A stretch of DNA of 64,000 nt, taken from contig JABDGQ010000001.1 in the NCBI GenBank assembly GCA_013285965.1, forward strand, positions 63,106 through 127,105, in the 5' to 3' direction. The notes below the pieces were generated by a model that saw nothing but the letters and a program-made list of their open reading frames with translations, had not been told where the DNA came from and ran no database searches. This stretch comes from Chlamydiota bacterium. Lineage in GTDB: Bacteria; Chlamydiota; Chlamydiia; Chlamydiales; Parachlamydiaceae. Shown in pieces: positions 7,576 through 14,675 of the stretch. The position numbers and the translations under genes were made by a program. Each line of letters opens with the position of its first letter. Positions within the stretch are counted from its first letter, which is position 1.

Positions 7576-9981
7576 ATGCGCATCATTTTATCTTGGCTTA
7601 AAGAATTTATCGACGTGACCAACACACCTGATGAAATTGCCCGTTTATTGACTATGGCAGGCGTTGAAGTGGACAATTGGACCACTTTTGGTGCTCTATC
7701 ATCAGAAATTGTGGTAGCCACTGTCCTTGAATCACATAAACATCCCAATGCTGACAAACTAAACATAGCTCTAGTCTTTGATGGGCAGAACAATTATCAA
7801 GTTGTTTGTGGCGCACCGAATTGTCGCGCTGGGATAAAAACTGCTTTTGCACGTGTGGGAGCTACCTTAAAAGACGCGCAAGGAGAATTTACGATCAAAC
7901 AAAGCCAGCTGCGTGGTGTTACATCAAATGGCATGTTATGCTCTGCGCATGAGTTAGGTCTGTCTGAGGATGCCAATCAGATCATTGAATTATCGCTGGA
8001 TTCTGTAGAAGGCACACGTTTAAAAGATATGTATGCTGACGTTATCTTTGACATATCGCTAACACCTAATCTTAACTATTGTGGCAGCGTTATGGGAATA
8101 GCGCGCGAATTGGCTTGCCAAATCAATAAATCAATGCACTTACCTTCTATTAATCTGCAGACTACTTCTATTAAAACGGAGAAAACGCTAGCAATAAAGG
8201 TGCTTGATCCTCAAGCTTGTCCTCGCTACACCTGCCGACGGCTACAAAATGTTACAGTTAAGCAATCCCCAGAGTGGTTAAGAAGAAGATTGGAAATGAG
8301 TGGTCTACGCTCAATCAACCATGTAGTAGATGTTACCAATTATGTTCTTTTAGAAATGGGCCACCCCCTACACGCTTTTGACTATGCTAAAATACAAGGA
8401 GCTATTTGCGTACGATCTGCCCAGAATAATGAGGTGTTGCAAACTTTAGATGGCAAAAATAGGATACTTGATGACTCTATGCTCGTTATTAGTGATAATG
8501 AAAAAGCACTAGCCATAGCTGGTGTAATGGGTGGTATTGAAAGTGCCGTCAACGATAATACACATGATATTATCCTTGAGGCAGCTTATTTTGATTCCAC
8601 CTCTATCCGCCGCACTAGCAAAAAATTAGCCTTACAAACAGATGCTTCTAAAAGATTTGAGCGTGGCACTGATCCCAACCAATTAAAATTAGCGCTGGAT
8701 CGCGCCGCGCAGTTAATTCAAGAAATTGGTGGTGGCCAAATTTTAGAAGAGATTTACGAAAATGCCACTCGCCAATTCCCCCAATTAATCACCACCTGTC
8801 GTTTGAGTCGTATTAATCGACTGCTGGGCATTACATTTAGCCGCGATGAGGTAGAAAATATTTTTTCAAAGCTTGATTTTAAACATGCTTGGGATGGCAA
8901 CGATATATTTACTGTACATGTGCCCACTTATCGCAATGATATAATTGGCGAGGTAGACTTAATTGAAGAGATAGCTCGTATTTATGGTTATGAAAACATA
9001 GCCAAACAAAAAAATATCCGCTATCAGGCTTCTTTATTACCTAATGCGCCTATTTATCAATTTGAGGCGTTTGTGCGCACACAAGCAGTGGCAGCAGGTT
9101 TGCAAGAATTTGTCACCTGTGACCTGGTTGGACCGCTTACTTTGGATGTTGTTTATGATTCGGCCACTCTCAAAGATGATTTTATAAAAATCCTAAACCC
9201 AACCTCTGTAGAACAATCCATTTTACGCACCTCATTACTGCCCTCTTTGTTACAAGTGCTCAAACACAATTCAAATCATCAAATGCATGATATCAGCGGC
9301 TTTGAAATTGGCCATGTTCATTTTCGTGATGGGGAACAGTATAAAGAGCAATCGGTATTAGGATTAGTTTTGTGTGGTAAAGCTGCGGCGCCATATTGGG
9401 CTGATCACGACAGATGTTATGACTTTTTTGATTTAAAAGGGATTATTGAAAATCTACTGCGAGAATTAGGAATCGAACAGGTGATTTTTAAAAATCTAGA
9501 TCTCCCTACTTTTCACTGTGGACGTCAAGCCTCTGTATATGTAGGGGCCTTGGAAATTGGTTCATTTGGAGAGGTTCATCCATCAATACAACGCCGCCTT
9601 GATGTACCACAGCGCATTTTATTTGGTGAATTTAATTTAAAAGATCTATCGGAGGTTGCTAAATCTTTACAACGTGTTGCCCCATTAACGCTATACCCAG
9701 CATCAGATCGCGATTGGACTTTTACTGTATCATCATTGGTAACGTTTGAGCAAATCAACAATGCCATCCCCTACAAGCAACTGCCATTGCTTGAAAATGT
9801 TTCACTCAAAGCTGTTTATCAGAGTGACAAACTAGATATGAATTCCAAAAACATTACACTGCATTGCATCTATCGCGATCACCATAAAACAATTTTGCAA
9901 GCAGATGTCGAAGCGCAACATGCCCTTTTACAAGAAGTAGTGCTTAAGGAATTGAGCAAGATGCTCAAGCAAACGGCTTGA
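7576..9981 (+). CDS. pheT: Phenylalanyl-tRNA synthetase beta subunit
   Basis: 801-aa beta chain of the alpha2-beta2 PheRS, full length for the family. Domains in order: EMAP/OB tRNA-binding domain (about 40-150, with HPNADKLNIALV), B3/B4 domain (about 205-380, with editing-domain sequence), B5 domain (about 405-475), catalytic-like core, and C-terminal FDX-ACB anticodon-binding domain (about 705-800, starting LTLYPASDRDWTF). pheS is not in the window. The accessory region begins directly after its stop codon. Confidence 0.97.
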   Translation: MRIILSWLKEFIDVTNTPDEIARLLTMAGVEVDNWTTFGALSSEIVVATVLESHKHPNADKLNIALVFDGQNNYQVVCGAPNCRAGIKTAFARVGATLKDAQGEFTIKQSQLRGVTSNGMLCSAHELGLSEDANQIIELSLDSVEGTRLKDMYADVIFDISLTPNLNYCGSVMGIARELACQINKSMHLPSINLQTTSIKTEKTLAIKVLDPQACPRYTCRRLQNVTVKQSPEWLRRRLEMSGLRSINHVVDVTNYVLLEMGHPLHAFDYAKIQGAICVRSAQNNEVLQTLDGKNRILDDSMLVISDNEKALAIAGVMGGIESAVNDNTHDIILEAAYFDSTSIRRTSKKLALQTDASKRFERGTDPNQLKLALDRAAQLIQEIGGGQILEEIYENATRQFPQLITTCRLSRINRLLGITFSRDEVENIFSKLDFKHAWDGNDIFTVHVPTYRNDIIGEVDLIEEIARIYGYENIAKQKNIRYQASLLPNAPIYQFEAFVRTQAVAAGLQEFVTCDLVGPLTLDVVYDSATLKDDFIKILNPTSVEQSILRTSLLPSLLQVLKHNSNHQMHDISGFEIGHVHFRDGEQYKEQSVLGLVLCGKAAAPYWADHDRCYDFFDLKGIIENLLRELGIEQVIFKNLDLPTFHCGRQASVYVGALEIGSFGEVHPSIQRRLDVPQRILFGEFNLKDLSEVAKSLQRVAPLTLYPASDRDWTFTVSSLVTFEQINNAIPYKQLPLLENVSLKAVYQSDKLDMNSKNITLHCIYRDHHKTILQADVEAQHALLQEVVLKELSKMLKQTA

Positions 9982-9985
9982 GCAA

Positions 9986-10273
9986 AGTATGTGAATAGCT
10001 TGACACTAAAAGATCCAAACCCATTATTTTAAAAAGAGATTGTACAAACCCTTGCAGATTTCTAAGAGAACATATATTCTTTTCTCTGAGGATAAGCATC
10101 ATTAGTATTGCTTCATCAGAATATTTTGCAGGCCTGCCAGCTCGACAAGTATGATGCGAAGAAATCCAGTTTTTTATGGTTTTTTCTTCAATCCAAACAG
10201 TTATACTCCCTCTCTTAATGAGAGCTTTGTTGTATTCTGACCAATTTCGGATGCGATAAGTCGATTCTTGCAT
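9986..10273 (-). pseudogene. IS5-family transposase, N-terminal remnant
   Basis: The first 90 or so residues resemble the N-terminal domain of IS5-family transposases (YRIRNWSEYNKALIKRG...GRPAKYSDEAILMMLILRE...LRNLQGFVQSLFKIM). The DDE catalytic part is absent: similarity stops near SSYSHT and the remaining frame runs into the end of pheT. An imperfect inverted repeat just outside (10269-10281 and 10305-10318, TGCATGG-GTAGTC) may be part of the old insertion boundary. A dead fragment marking the start of the island. Confidence 0.75.
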
Positions 10274-10333
10274 GGGTAGTCCCTCTTTTCTTTTGTCAGA
10301 AATAGACTACTCCATGCATTTTTTATTTACATA

Positions 10334-10555
10334 CTATTTCAAATTAGACTTGAAGGTCTTTGTGCAACAAGGCCAATCTAATAACCAATTTATGTCTTTT
10401 TGCCCTAGATAAAAGGGTTTTCCTTTGCAAGAGCTTTCAATATGATCAAGTTCAACAAAAAAATCAGCGATGTTTTTCGGTTTCCACTCATGTTTATGTT
10501 CTATTACGATAGTACTACGACAAAAAGGCTTAATCGATTTCATGTGTAAAAACAT
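10334..10555 (-). CDS. Short hypothetical protein downstream of antitoxin
   Basis: 73-aa frame (or 69 aa from the ATG at 10543) starting 6 bp after the antitoxin stop. It has a plausible globular composition (IVIEHKHEWKPKNIADFFVE, two cysteines near the end) but I recognise no family. No good ribosome binding site is seen. It may be a third gene of the toxin-antitoxin operon or a fragment whose 3' end was lost when the IS remnant arrived. Confidence 0.35.
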   Translation of the reverse strand: MFLHMKSIKPFCRSTIVIEHKHEWKPKNIADFFVELDHIESSCKGKPFYLGQKDINWLLDWPCCTKTFKSNLK

Positions 10556-10561
10556 ATTTTA

Positions 10562-10870
10562 TTATGCTAATTTAAATCGTTTTCCATCTTCATGCTTAGG
10601 AGTAAAAATGATCTGATAACCTACCGCATCCAAAATTTTTGATAAGGTATCAACCGTAATATTTGCCCTCGATCCAGATCTTAGCCCTTGAATGATCGTG
10701 GGAGAAACTCCAGCAGCTGATGCTAATTTTCTTACAGAAATATGATCATGCTCCATTGCTGCAATTAGTAACTCGGACAAGAGAAGTTCTTTATATTCTT
10801 TGTCGAGTAAGTCCCTTTGTTCATCGTCTTCAATAAATTCTTCATAGGTAGACTTAGCTTTCTTTTTCAT
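10562..10870 (-). CDS. HigA-type XRE antitoxin
   Basis: 102-aa antitoxin-like repressor. A helix-turn-helix of the XRE/Cro type spans about residues 43-75 (VRKLASAAGVSPTIIQGLRS), followed by the ITVDTLSKILDAVGYQIIF segment common in antitoxins of HigB/RelE toxins. A strong ribosome binding site (GAAGGAG) lies ahead of the ATG. It is preceded 15 bp upstream by the broken toxin gene. The antitoxin is intact and is expected to bind the palindrome at 11252-11269. Confidence 0.85.
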   Translation of the reverse strand: MKKKAKSTYEEFIEDDEQRDLLDKEYKELLLSELLIAAMEHDHISVRKLASAAGVSPTIIQGLRSGSRANITVDTLSKILDAVGYQIIFTPKHEDGKRFKLA

Positions 10871-10885
10871 AATAGTCTCCTTCTT

Positions 10886-11227
10886 TTATTCTTTTTTCGT
10901 TAACGCCTGATTTTTTTCACCCTGTGGGAGCTTCTGCGTTTTCTTAATAAAAGCGTTTGTGACAATAATTTTCATTCCTTTAAAGAAAAAGCAAAGGTAA
11001 CGATCAGGTTGAGGTTTAAAAGCGTAAATTCCAGCCCCTTCATTTCTGAACTTAGTTTCATCAAAAATTTTACCCTGCTATGCCATTAAGCGAAAAAGAT
11101 TGAGTAGCTTCCTCTGCTTATCTTTTGGCTGCTCTTGAAAGTAATCGAGGGCTTGGCTATGTCCTTTGGTGTCGTAATACCATTCGATGGTGAATTCATG
11201 CCCCTCATAGGCCACTCGCTGTTTCAT
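10886..11227 (-). pseudogene. HigB/Gp49-type toxin with in-frame amber stop
   Basis: A 113-codon frame beginning MKQRVAYEGHEFTIEWYYD and ending EKNQALTKKE is interrupted only by one TAG at codon 50 (11078-11080), after NLFRLMA; the frame continues unchanged with GKIFDETKFRNEGAGIYAF. The second half has the Gp49-like/HigB features: an aromatic-Lys-Pro segment, RYLCFFFKG, and the KKTQKLP ending. The toxin is an mRNA endonuclease in this family. As written it is inactive unless the amber codon is suppressed. Confidence 0.8.
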
Positions 11228-11248
11228 TATCGCCCCCTTATATCTATA

Positions 11249-11277
11249 ATCGTATCATTTTTATGATACACTGTCAA
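11249..11277 (-). promoter_or_regulatory. Sigma-70-like promoter and operator of the toxin-antitoxin operon
   Basis: Reading the minus strand: -35 TTGACA (11277-11272), 17-bp spacer, -10 TACGAT (11254-11249). The spacer contains a palindrome GTATCAT-AAAA-ATGATAC (11252-11269) touching the -10 box. That is the expected arrangement for autorepression by the antitoxin. Confidence 0.72.
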
Positions 11278-11345
11278 GATGGAGATTTTTTGGATTTTAT
11301 GAGGGTTGCTATGACATTCAACCAGTGCAGAGGAAAGTCTTGCAA

Positions 11346-11382
11346 AGATATAATACGTATACGTATTATATCTGATATCAGA
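11346..11382. promoter_or_regulatory. 28-bp perfect palindrome plus adjacent 12-bp palindrome
   Basis: 11346-11373 is a perfect palindrome (half site AGATATAATACGTA). Directly joined to it is TCTGATATCAGA (11371-11382), also perfect. Both lie just upstream of the ribosome binding site of the VOC gene, the first gene of an operon that ends with a marR gene, so an operator for that MarR protein is the natural inference. The A/T-rich centre does not look like a Rho-independent terminator. Confidence 0.6.
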
Positions 11383-11408
11383 TGGATTTAACTTTACAGG
11401 AGGGGTTA

Positions 11409-11780
11409 ATGTTTACAGCCAATTTAGGTTTTGTGCTGCTCTTTGTGGCAAATCCTCAAAAAAGCAGTCTCTTTTATCAGGACCTTTTTGAAATAAAGCC
11501 AATTGAGGAATCGGCAACATTTGTCATGTTTGCACTAAAAAATGGTGTAATGTTTGGTTTATGGTCCAAATATACAGCTGAACCACGAGTAGAAGCTCCC
11601 GCTGGGGCTCTAGAAGTATGCTTCCCAACCCCAGATGTAGATCTGCTTTATGAGGCTTGGAGTAAAAAACATGTCACTGTAGCACAAAAACCGACAGATA
11701 TGGATTTTGGTCGTACATTCGTAGTCTTGGATCCAGACAGTCATAGAATAAGAATTTACAAGTTATTTGAAGGCAAATAA
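11409..11780 (+). CDS. VOC (glyoxalase/bleomycin-resistance fold) protein
   Basis: 123-aa protein of the vicinal oxygen chelate superfamily with the paired beta-alpha-beta-beta-beta modules and typical ends: VANPQKSSLFYQDLFEIKP near the start and GRTFVVLDPDSHRIRIYKL at the end. The substrate cannot be predicted. ATG 11409 is chosen over an upstream in-frame ATG (11382) because a strong AGGAGGGG sits 4-10 bp ahead of it and the upstream part is covered by palindromes. The stop overlaps the next start (TAATG). Confidence 0.85.
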   Translation: MFTANLGFVLLFVANPQKSSLFYQDLFEIKPIEESATFVMFALKNGVMFGLWSKYTAEPRVEAPAGALEVCFPTPDVDLLYEAWSKKHVTVAQKPTDMDFGRTFVVLDPDSHRIRIYKLFEGK

Positions 11781-12199
11781 TGACACGATATTGGATAGGC
11801 GTTGCTTCTCTTGAACATGTTTTGAGAGGAGTGGCGGGAGGATTTGCACAAGTCTGTCATGGGAAACCAGGGCCTTTGAGGTCGATGAAGGGAGACGATT
11901 GGATCATTTACTATTCTCCTACTACTCAATTTGGCGGTAAAGAATCTTGTCAATCATTCACTGCTGTAGGCAAGATTAGTCCAGGAGACCCATACACGTT
12001 CGCTATGAGCAACAATTTTATTCCATGGCGTCGAAATGTGAGTTTCTTACCATCAAAGCAAATCCCTATTCAACCTTTATTGGAAAAACTAACTTTTATA
12101 AAAGATAAAAAGAAGTGGGGGTTTCCTTTACGACGAGGTTGTTTTGAAATACCAGAGGAAGATTTTCTACTGATCGCAAAGCATATGGGAGTTATCTAA
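11780..12199 (+). CDS. EVE-domain protein
   Basis: 139-aa protein that matches the EVE (PUA-like) family over its whole length: YWIGVASLEHVLRGVAGGFA at the start, the GDWIIYYSP strand, and FTAVGKI. EVE domains are predicted to bind modified bases in RNA or DNA and are common in defence-related contexts. It is translationally coupled to the VOC gene (TAATG), and the marR start follows its stop codon directly. Confidence 0.85.
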   Translation: MTRYWIGVASLEHVLRGVAGGFAQVCHGKPGPLRSMKGDDWIIYYSPTTQFGGKESCQSFTAVGKISPGDPYTFAMSNNFIPWRRNVSFLPSKQIPIQPLLEKLTFIKDKKKWGFPLRRGCFEIPEEDFLLIAKHMGVI

Positions 12200-12500
12200 A
12201 TGGGAAAAATGTAGATTTCAAACAAATCAGCGTTCATCAAACTCCTGAACGTAGCCCTGGATTTCTCCTTTGGCACATTAGCACTTCGTGGCGTACTTCA
12301 ATCGAAAGTATCCTGAAGCCTATGAATTTAACCCATCCTCAATTCGTTGTTCTTGCCACTTTAGGGTGGCTGACACGAACTGGAGATCGTGTTACTCAGG
12401 CGGCCGTTGGGAAAATGGCAGGGCTTGATCCTAATACAACCTCCCAAATTTTAAAAGGACTTGAGCAGAAGGGCCTAATCGAGCATGATCCCTCTATGCT
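12200..12500 (+). pseudogene. MarR-family regulator, frameshifted and 3'-truncated
   Basis: From ATG 12200 the frame is MGKM then TAG. In the next frame from about 12204 a good MarR sequence runs without a stop: VDFKQISVHQTPERSPGFLL, LWHISTSW, then LTHPQFVVLATLGWLT and winged-helix residues GLDPNTTSQILKGLEQKGLI. One extra A in the A5 tract at 12205-12209 would restore MGKNVDF. Similarity ends near HDPS at about 12495, where the tRNA-like fragment and the recombinase tail begin, so the C-terminal half is missing. It probably once repressed the VOC-EVE-MarR operon. Confidence 0.75.
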
Positions 12501-14021
12501 GGTTTGTGGAAGGAGTACGGACTCGTAACCCGCTGGTCCTTGGTTCAAGTCCAAGTTGCCCCATCCTTTTGGACTCTTCTTATAGTCCACTAGGGTAGTA
12601 AATGGTTCACATGTGTCTATGGAAAGATTTTTACCGTCTAATTTTAAGTTCTGAAACACAAAATTCAAAAGTTGACGTTTTTCATCCACTTCAGAACTTT
12701 CGAAGATTTCTCTAGCGCGAGCGGCCAAGTTCATAACCATATTAGCAGTGACGTAAAAATTTTGGTCTGCCTTTTCATGCCGAGTCATCTGTTCTGTGAT
12801 TTCAATTTGGCGAGCTTTGTAGTCTTTTATCTTGTCGAGATACATCTTCTCATCAATAAGACCGTCTAGCTTATCATCGTATATTTGGTTAATTCGCTTC
12901 TGAATTTTATCTTGCTCTTTTCGCAGAGCTGCTAAACTTTCAGTATGGAAAAGGCTCTCTGATTCATGAATTTTCTTGAGATAGTTCGTCACTTCAGCAA
13001 TCTGTTCTTCACTCAAGGCTATACTATCGAAATAATGTGATAAGGATTCAACCAGCGGTTCTTCACGAACATAAACTTTCTTACAAATACCCTTAGCATT
13101 TGTGCAGCTATAATAAATGTAACGCTTTTTATGGATTTCTGGGGTAACGGTACAGCCACAATGAGAGCATGTAATCATTCCTCGAAGAATAAATGGTTCA
13201 CTAATCTTTTTGTGAGGCTTTTTGTGATACCCTGCAGCGACATTTTGCACTTGTTGATATAAAGATGTCGAGATAATAGGCTTATAGTGGTGCTCAACCA
13301 AACCATATTTTGTCCTCATCACTCCGCAGTAGAAAGGGTTTTTAAGAATGGAATCGATTTGTGATTTAGCTATCTTTTTTCCTTTCTTAGTCTGGAAACC
13401 GACTTTGGCAGCTTCTTCTGTTAATTTTAGAAGGGAATAGTTGCCTGTTGCATACAACTCAAATAGTTTAATGATGTGGAAAGCTCTTTCCGGGTCAGGA
13501 ATAATGTTTTTTTCACCCTTCTCATCTACAACATGAATATAACCTAAAGGTGCAAGCCCAATCCATTTTCCACTTTTTACAGCTTGTTCCTTGCTGCGTT
13601 TAACGTTATCACTCAATTGAAGGACATAGCTGCGAGCAAACATAACCCCCATATCCCAACGAAGAATGTCAGCCGAATTAGATTTTAGGTTAAGTACAAG
13701 CCCCTCTCGCATGAAATGAATTTCGACCTTTCCTTCCTTTCTCAGCTCATCAAGAATCACAGATTCTTTAAAGCTACGCTGTACTCGGTCAATTGTATCT
13801 GCCACTAAGGCAATCGTTTCTTTAGATTTACCAATTTGTGCAATAATTTTTTCAAATTCTTTGCGAGTATCTTTGGTAGACGATTCTGTAATTTTATAAA
13901 CCCGATTAACAATAAGGTTTTTTCTTTCGGCATACTCTATGAGACGACGTTCTTGAGCCGGAATGGATTGACCTTCTTCTTGCTCTTTACTGGAGACTCT
14001 AGCAAGCAATATCGCTTTCAT
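12396..14021 (-). CDS. Large serine recombinase (element A)
   Basis: 541-aa site-specific recombinase. The N-terminal resolvase domain (1-140) has the catalytic serine in LARVSSKEQEEGQS; a recombinase domain (about 160-260) follows, then a zinc ribbon (TCSHCGC ... YSCTNAKGICKK, about 297-325) and a coiled coil (about 365-420). The family-like part ends near LVDYKKSPKG. The rest (WGNLDLNQGPAGYESV...) is the reverse reading of the tRNA-Thr fragment and of marR, so the native C-terminus is uncertain and the last 60 or so residues may be a product of integration. It likely mobilises the element upstream of it (14-17 kb). Confidence 0.85.
   Translation of the reverse strand: MKAILLARVSSKEQEEGQSIPAQERRLIEYAERKNLIVNRVYKITESSTKDTRKEFEKIIAQIGKSKETIALVADTIDRVQRSFKESVILDELRKEGKVEIHFMREGLVLNLKSNSADILRWDMGVMFARSYVLQLSDNVKRSKEQAVKSGKWIGLAPLGYIHVVDEKGEKNIIPDPERAFHIIKLFELYATGNYSLLKLTEEAAKVGFQTKKGKKIAKSQIDSILKNPFYCGVMRTKYGLVEHHYKPIISTSLYQQVQNVAAGYHKKPHKKISEPFILRGMITCSHCGCTVTPEIHKKRYIYYSCTNAKGICKKVYVREEPLVESLSHYFDSIALSEEQIAEVTNYLKKIHESESLFHTESLAALRKEQDKIQKRINQIYDDKLDGLIDEKMYLDKIKDYKARQIEITEQMTRHEKADQNFYVTANMVMNLAARAREIFESSEVDEKRQLLNFVFQNLKLDGKNLSIDTCEPFTTLVDYKKSPKGWGNLDLNQGPAGYESVLLPQTSIEGSCSIRPFCSSPFKIWEVVLGSSPAIFPTAA
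12517..12563 (+). other. 3' part of a tRNA-Thr (anticodon CGT), probable attachment-site remnant
   Basis: Anticodon loop CTCGTAA (anticodon CGT at 12524-12526) with the 3' stem CCCGC, variable loop TGGTC, a perfect T arm (CTTGG-TTCAAGT-CCAAG, 12539-12555), the acceptor 3' strand TTGCCCC and discriminator A (12563). No matching GGGGCAA 5' acceptor strand or anticodon 5' stem is present, so it is not a functional tRNA. It lies under the C-terminal codons of the serine recombinase, as expected of an attachment site. Confidence 0.65.
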
Positions 14022-14061
14022 ACTTAAACCTTTATTACATCTTTATCGATAGAACAGTATA

Positions 14062-14574
14062 TCAATTCTCTTCGACTTCTTCGATACAATTTTGCGAAAC
14101 AAAGCCAATTTCTATTTCGGCATGAGAGATTCTTGTTGATTGTAAATCTCTTAGCTCAGCAAGGGAGCGAAAAAGAATCTTTTCAAGAGAAGTTTCATAA
14201 CGGCAAAGCAGAGATAATTCATCTCCTTGCCTTCCACTTAAAACATCAGCAAGTCCTCTTCCAAAAGACTTTTTAGTCGCGTGATTCATCAAAATAGATT
14301 CTATTTGCATCATTCTCGACAATCTCCATGCGGCCGTTAATGCTCTTTCAAGAAATAACTTTTCTAATAATCCTTGAGGCTGAAATTGTGAATAAAATTC
14401 TTTCTTTAATTGTTCAAACTCATCAACAGATTCTTCCTTCAGGACAATTTGTTTACTGAAAATGCCATGTTTTATGGCGTTCTTAGCAATTAAGGCTTTC
14501 CCCGTTTCAGTTTTAGGTCCAGTAGAAAGTTTTGCATTCTTAATATTCGCTAAGATTTGTTTTTGCGTTGCCAT
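14062..14574 (-). CDS. GPKT-family protein of unknown function (element A copy)
   Basis: 170-aa protein. The N-terminus has a conserved signature, NIKNAKLSTGPKTETGK followed by A..NA.KHGIFS, then a long alpha-helical region (ALTAAWRLSRMMQIESILM, RYETSLEKILFRSLAELRDL). I know this pattern from uncharacterised proteins of bacterial mobile regions but cannot assign a function. ATG 14574 is chosen because AGGTGAGAG precedes it. The same family occurs at 24233 in element B. It follows the DUF927 gene with a hairpin between them. Confidence 0.75.
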   Translation of the reverse strand: MATQKQILANIKNAKLSTGPKTETGKALIAKNAIKHGIFSKQIVLKEESVDEFEQLKKEFYSQFQPQGLLEKLFLERALTAAWRLSRMMQIESILMNHATKKSFGRGLADVLSGRQGDELSLLCRYETSLEKILFRSLAELRDLQSTRISHAEIEIGFVSQNCIEEVEEN

Positions 14575-14610
14575 CGCTCTCACCTCAACTTAAATTTTTT
14601 AGGTGAGAAT

Positions 14611-14637
14611 TGTGAGAAAGTGAGATTTTTTCTCACA
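14611..14637 (-). terminator. Hairpin between DUF927 and GPKT genes
   Basis: TGTGAGAAA (14611-14619) and TTTCTCACA (14629-14637) form a perfect 9-bp stem with a 9-nt loop, preceded by a further GTGAGAATT copy. It could be a partial terminator or a protein-binding hairpin; there is no clear U-run for the minus-strand transcript. Confidence 0.5.
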
Positions 14638-14675
14638 TTATCACCAATATCACCGTTTATGTAGTCTCATACAAA

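Noticed and set aside
11346-11382. Rho-independent terminator
   Set aside because: The stem is A/T-rich without a U-run and lies just upstream of a gene start with a strong RBS, which fits an operator better.
12322-12528. Short MarR-like gene from ATG 12322
   Set aside because: The MarR frame is open well upstream of this ATG and the end is out of the family; it is the middle of a broken gene.
12517-12563. Functional tRNA-Thr gene
   Set aside because: The 5' acceptor strand and the anticodon 5' stem are missing.
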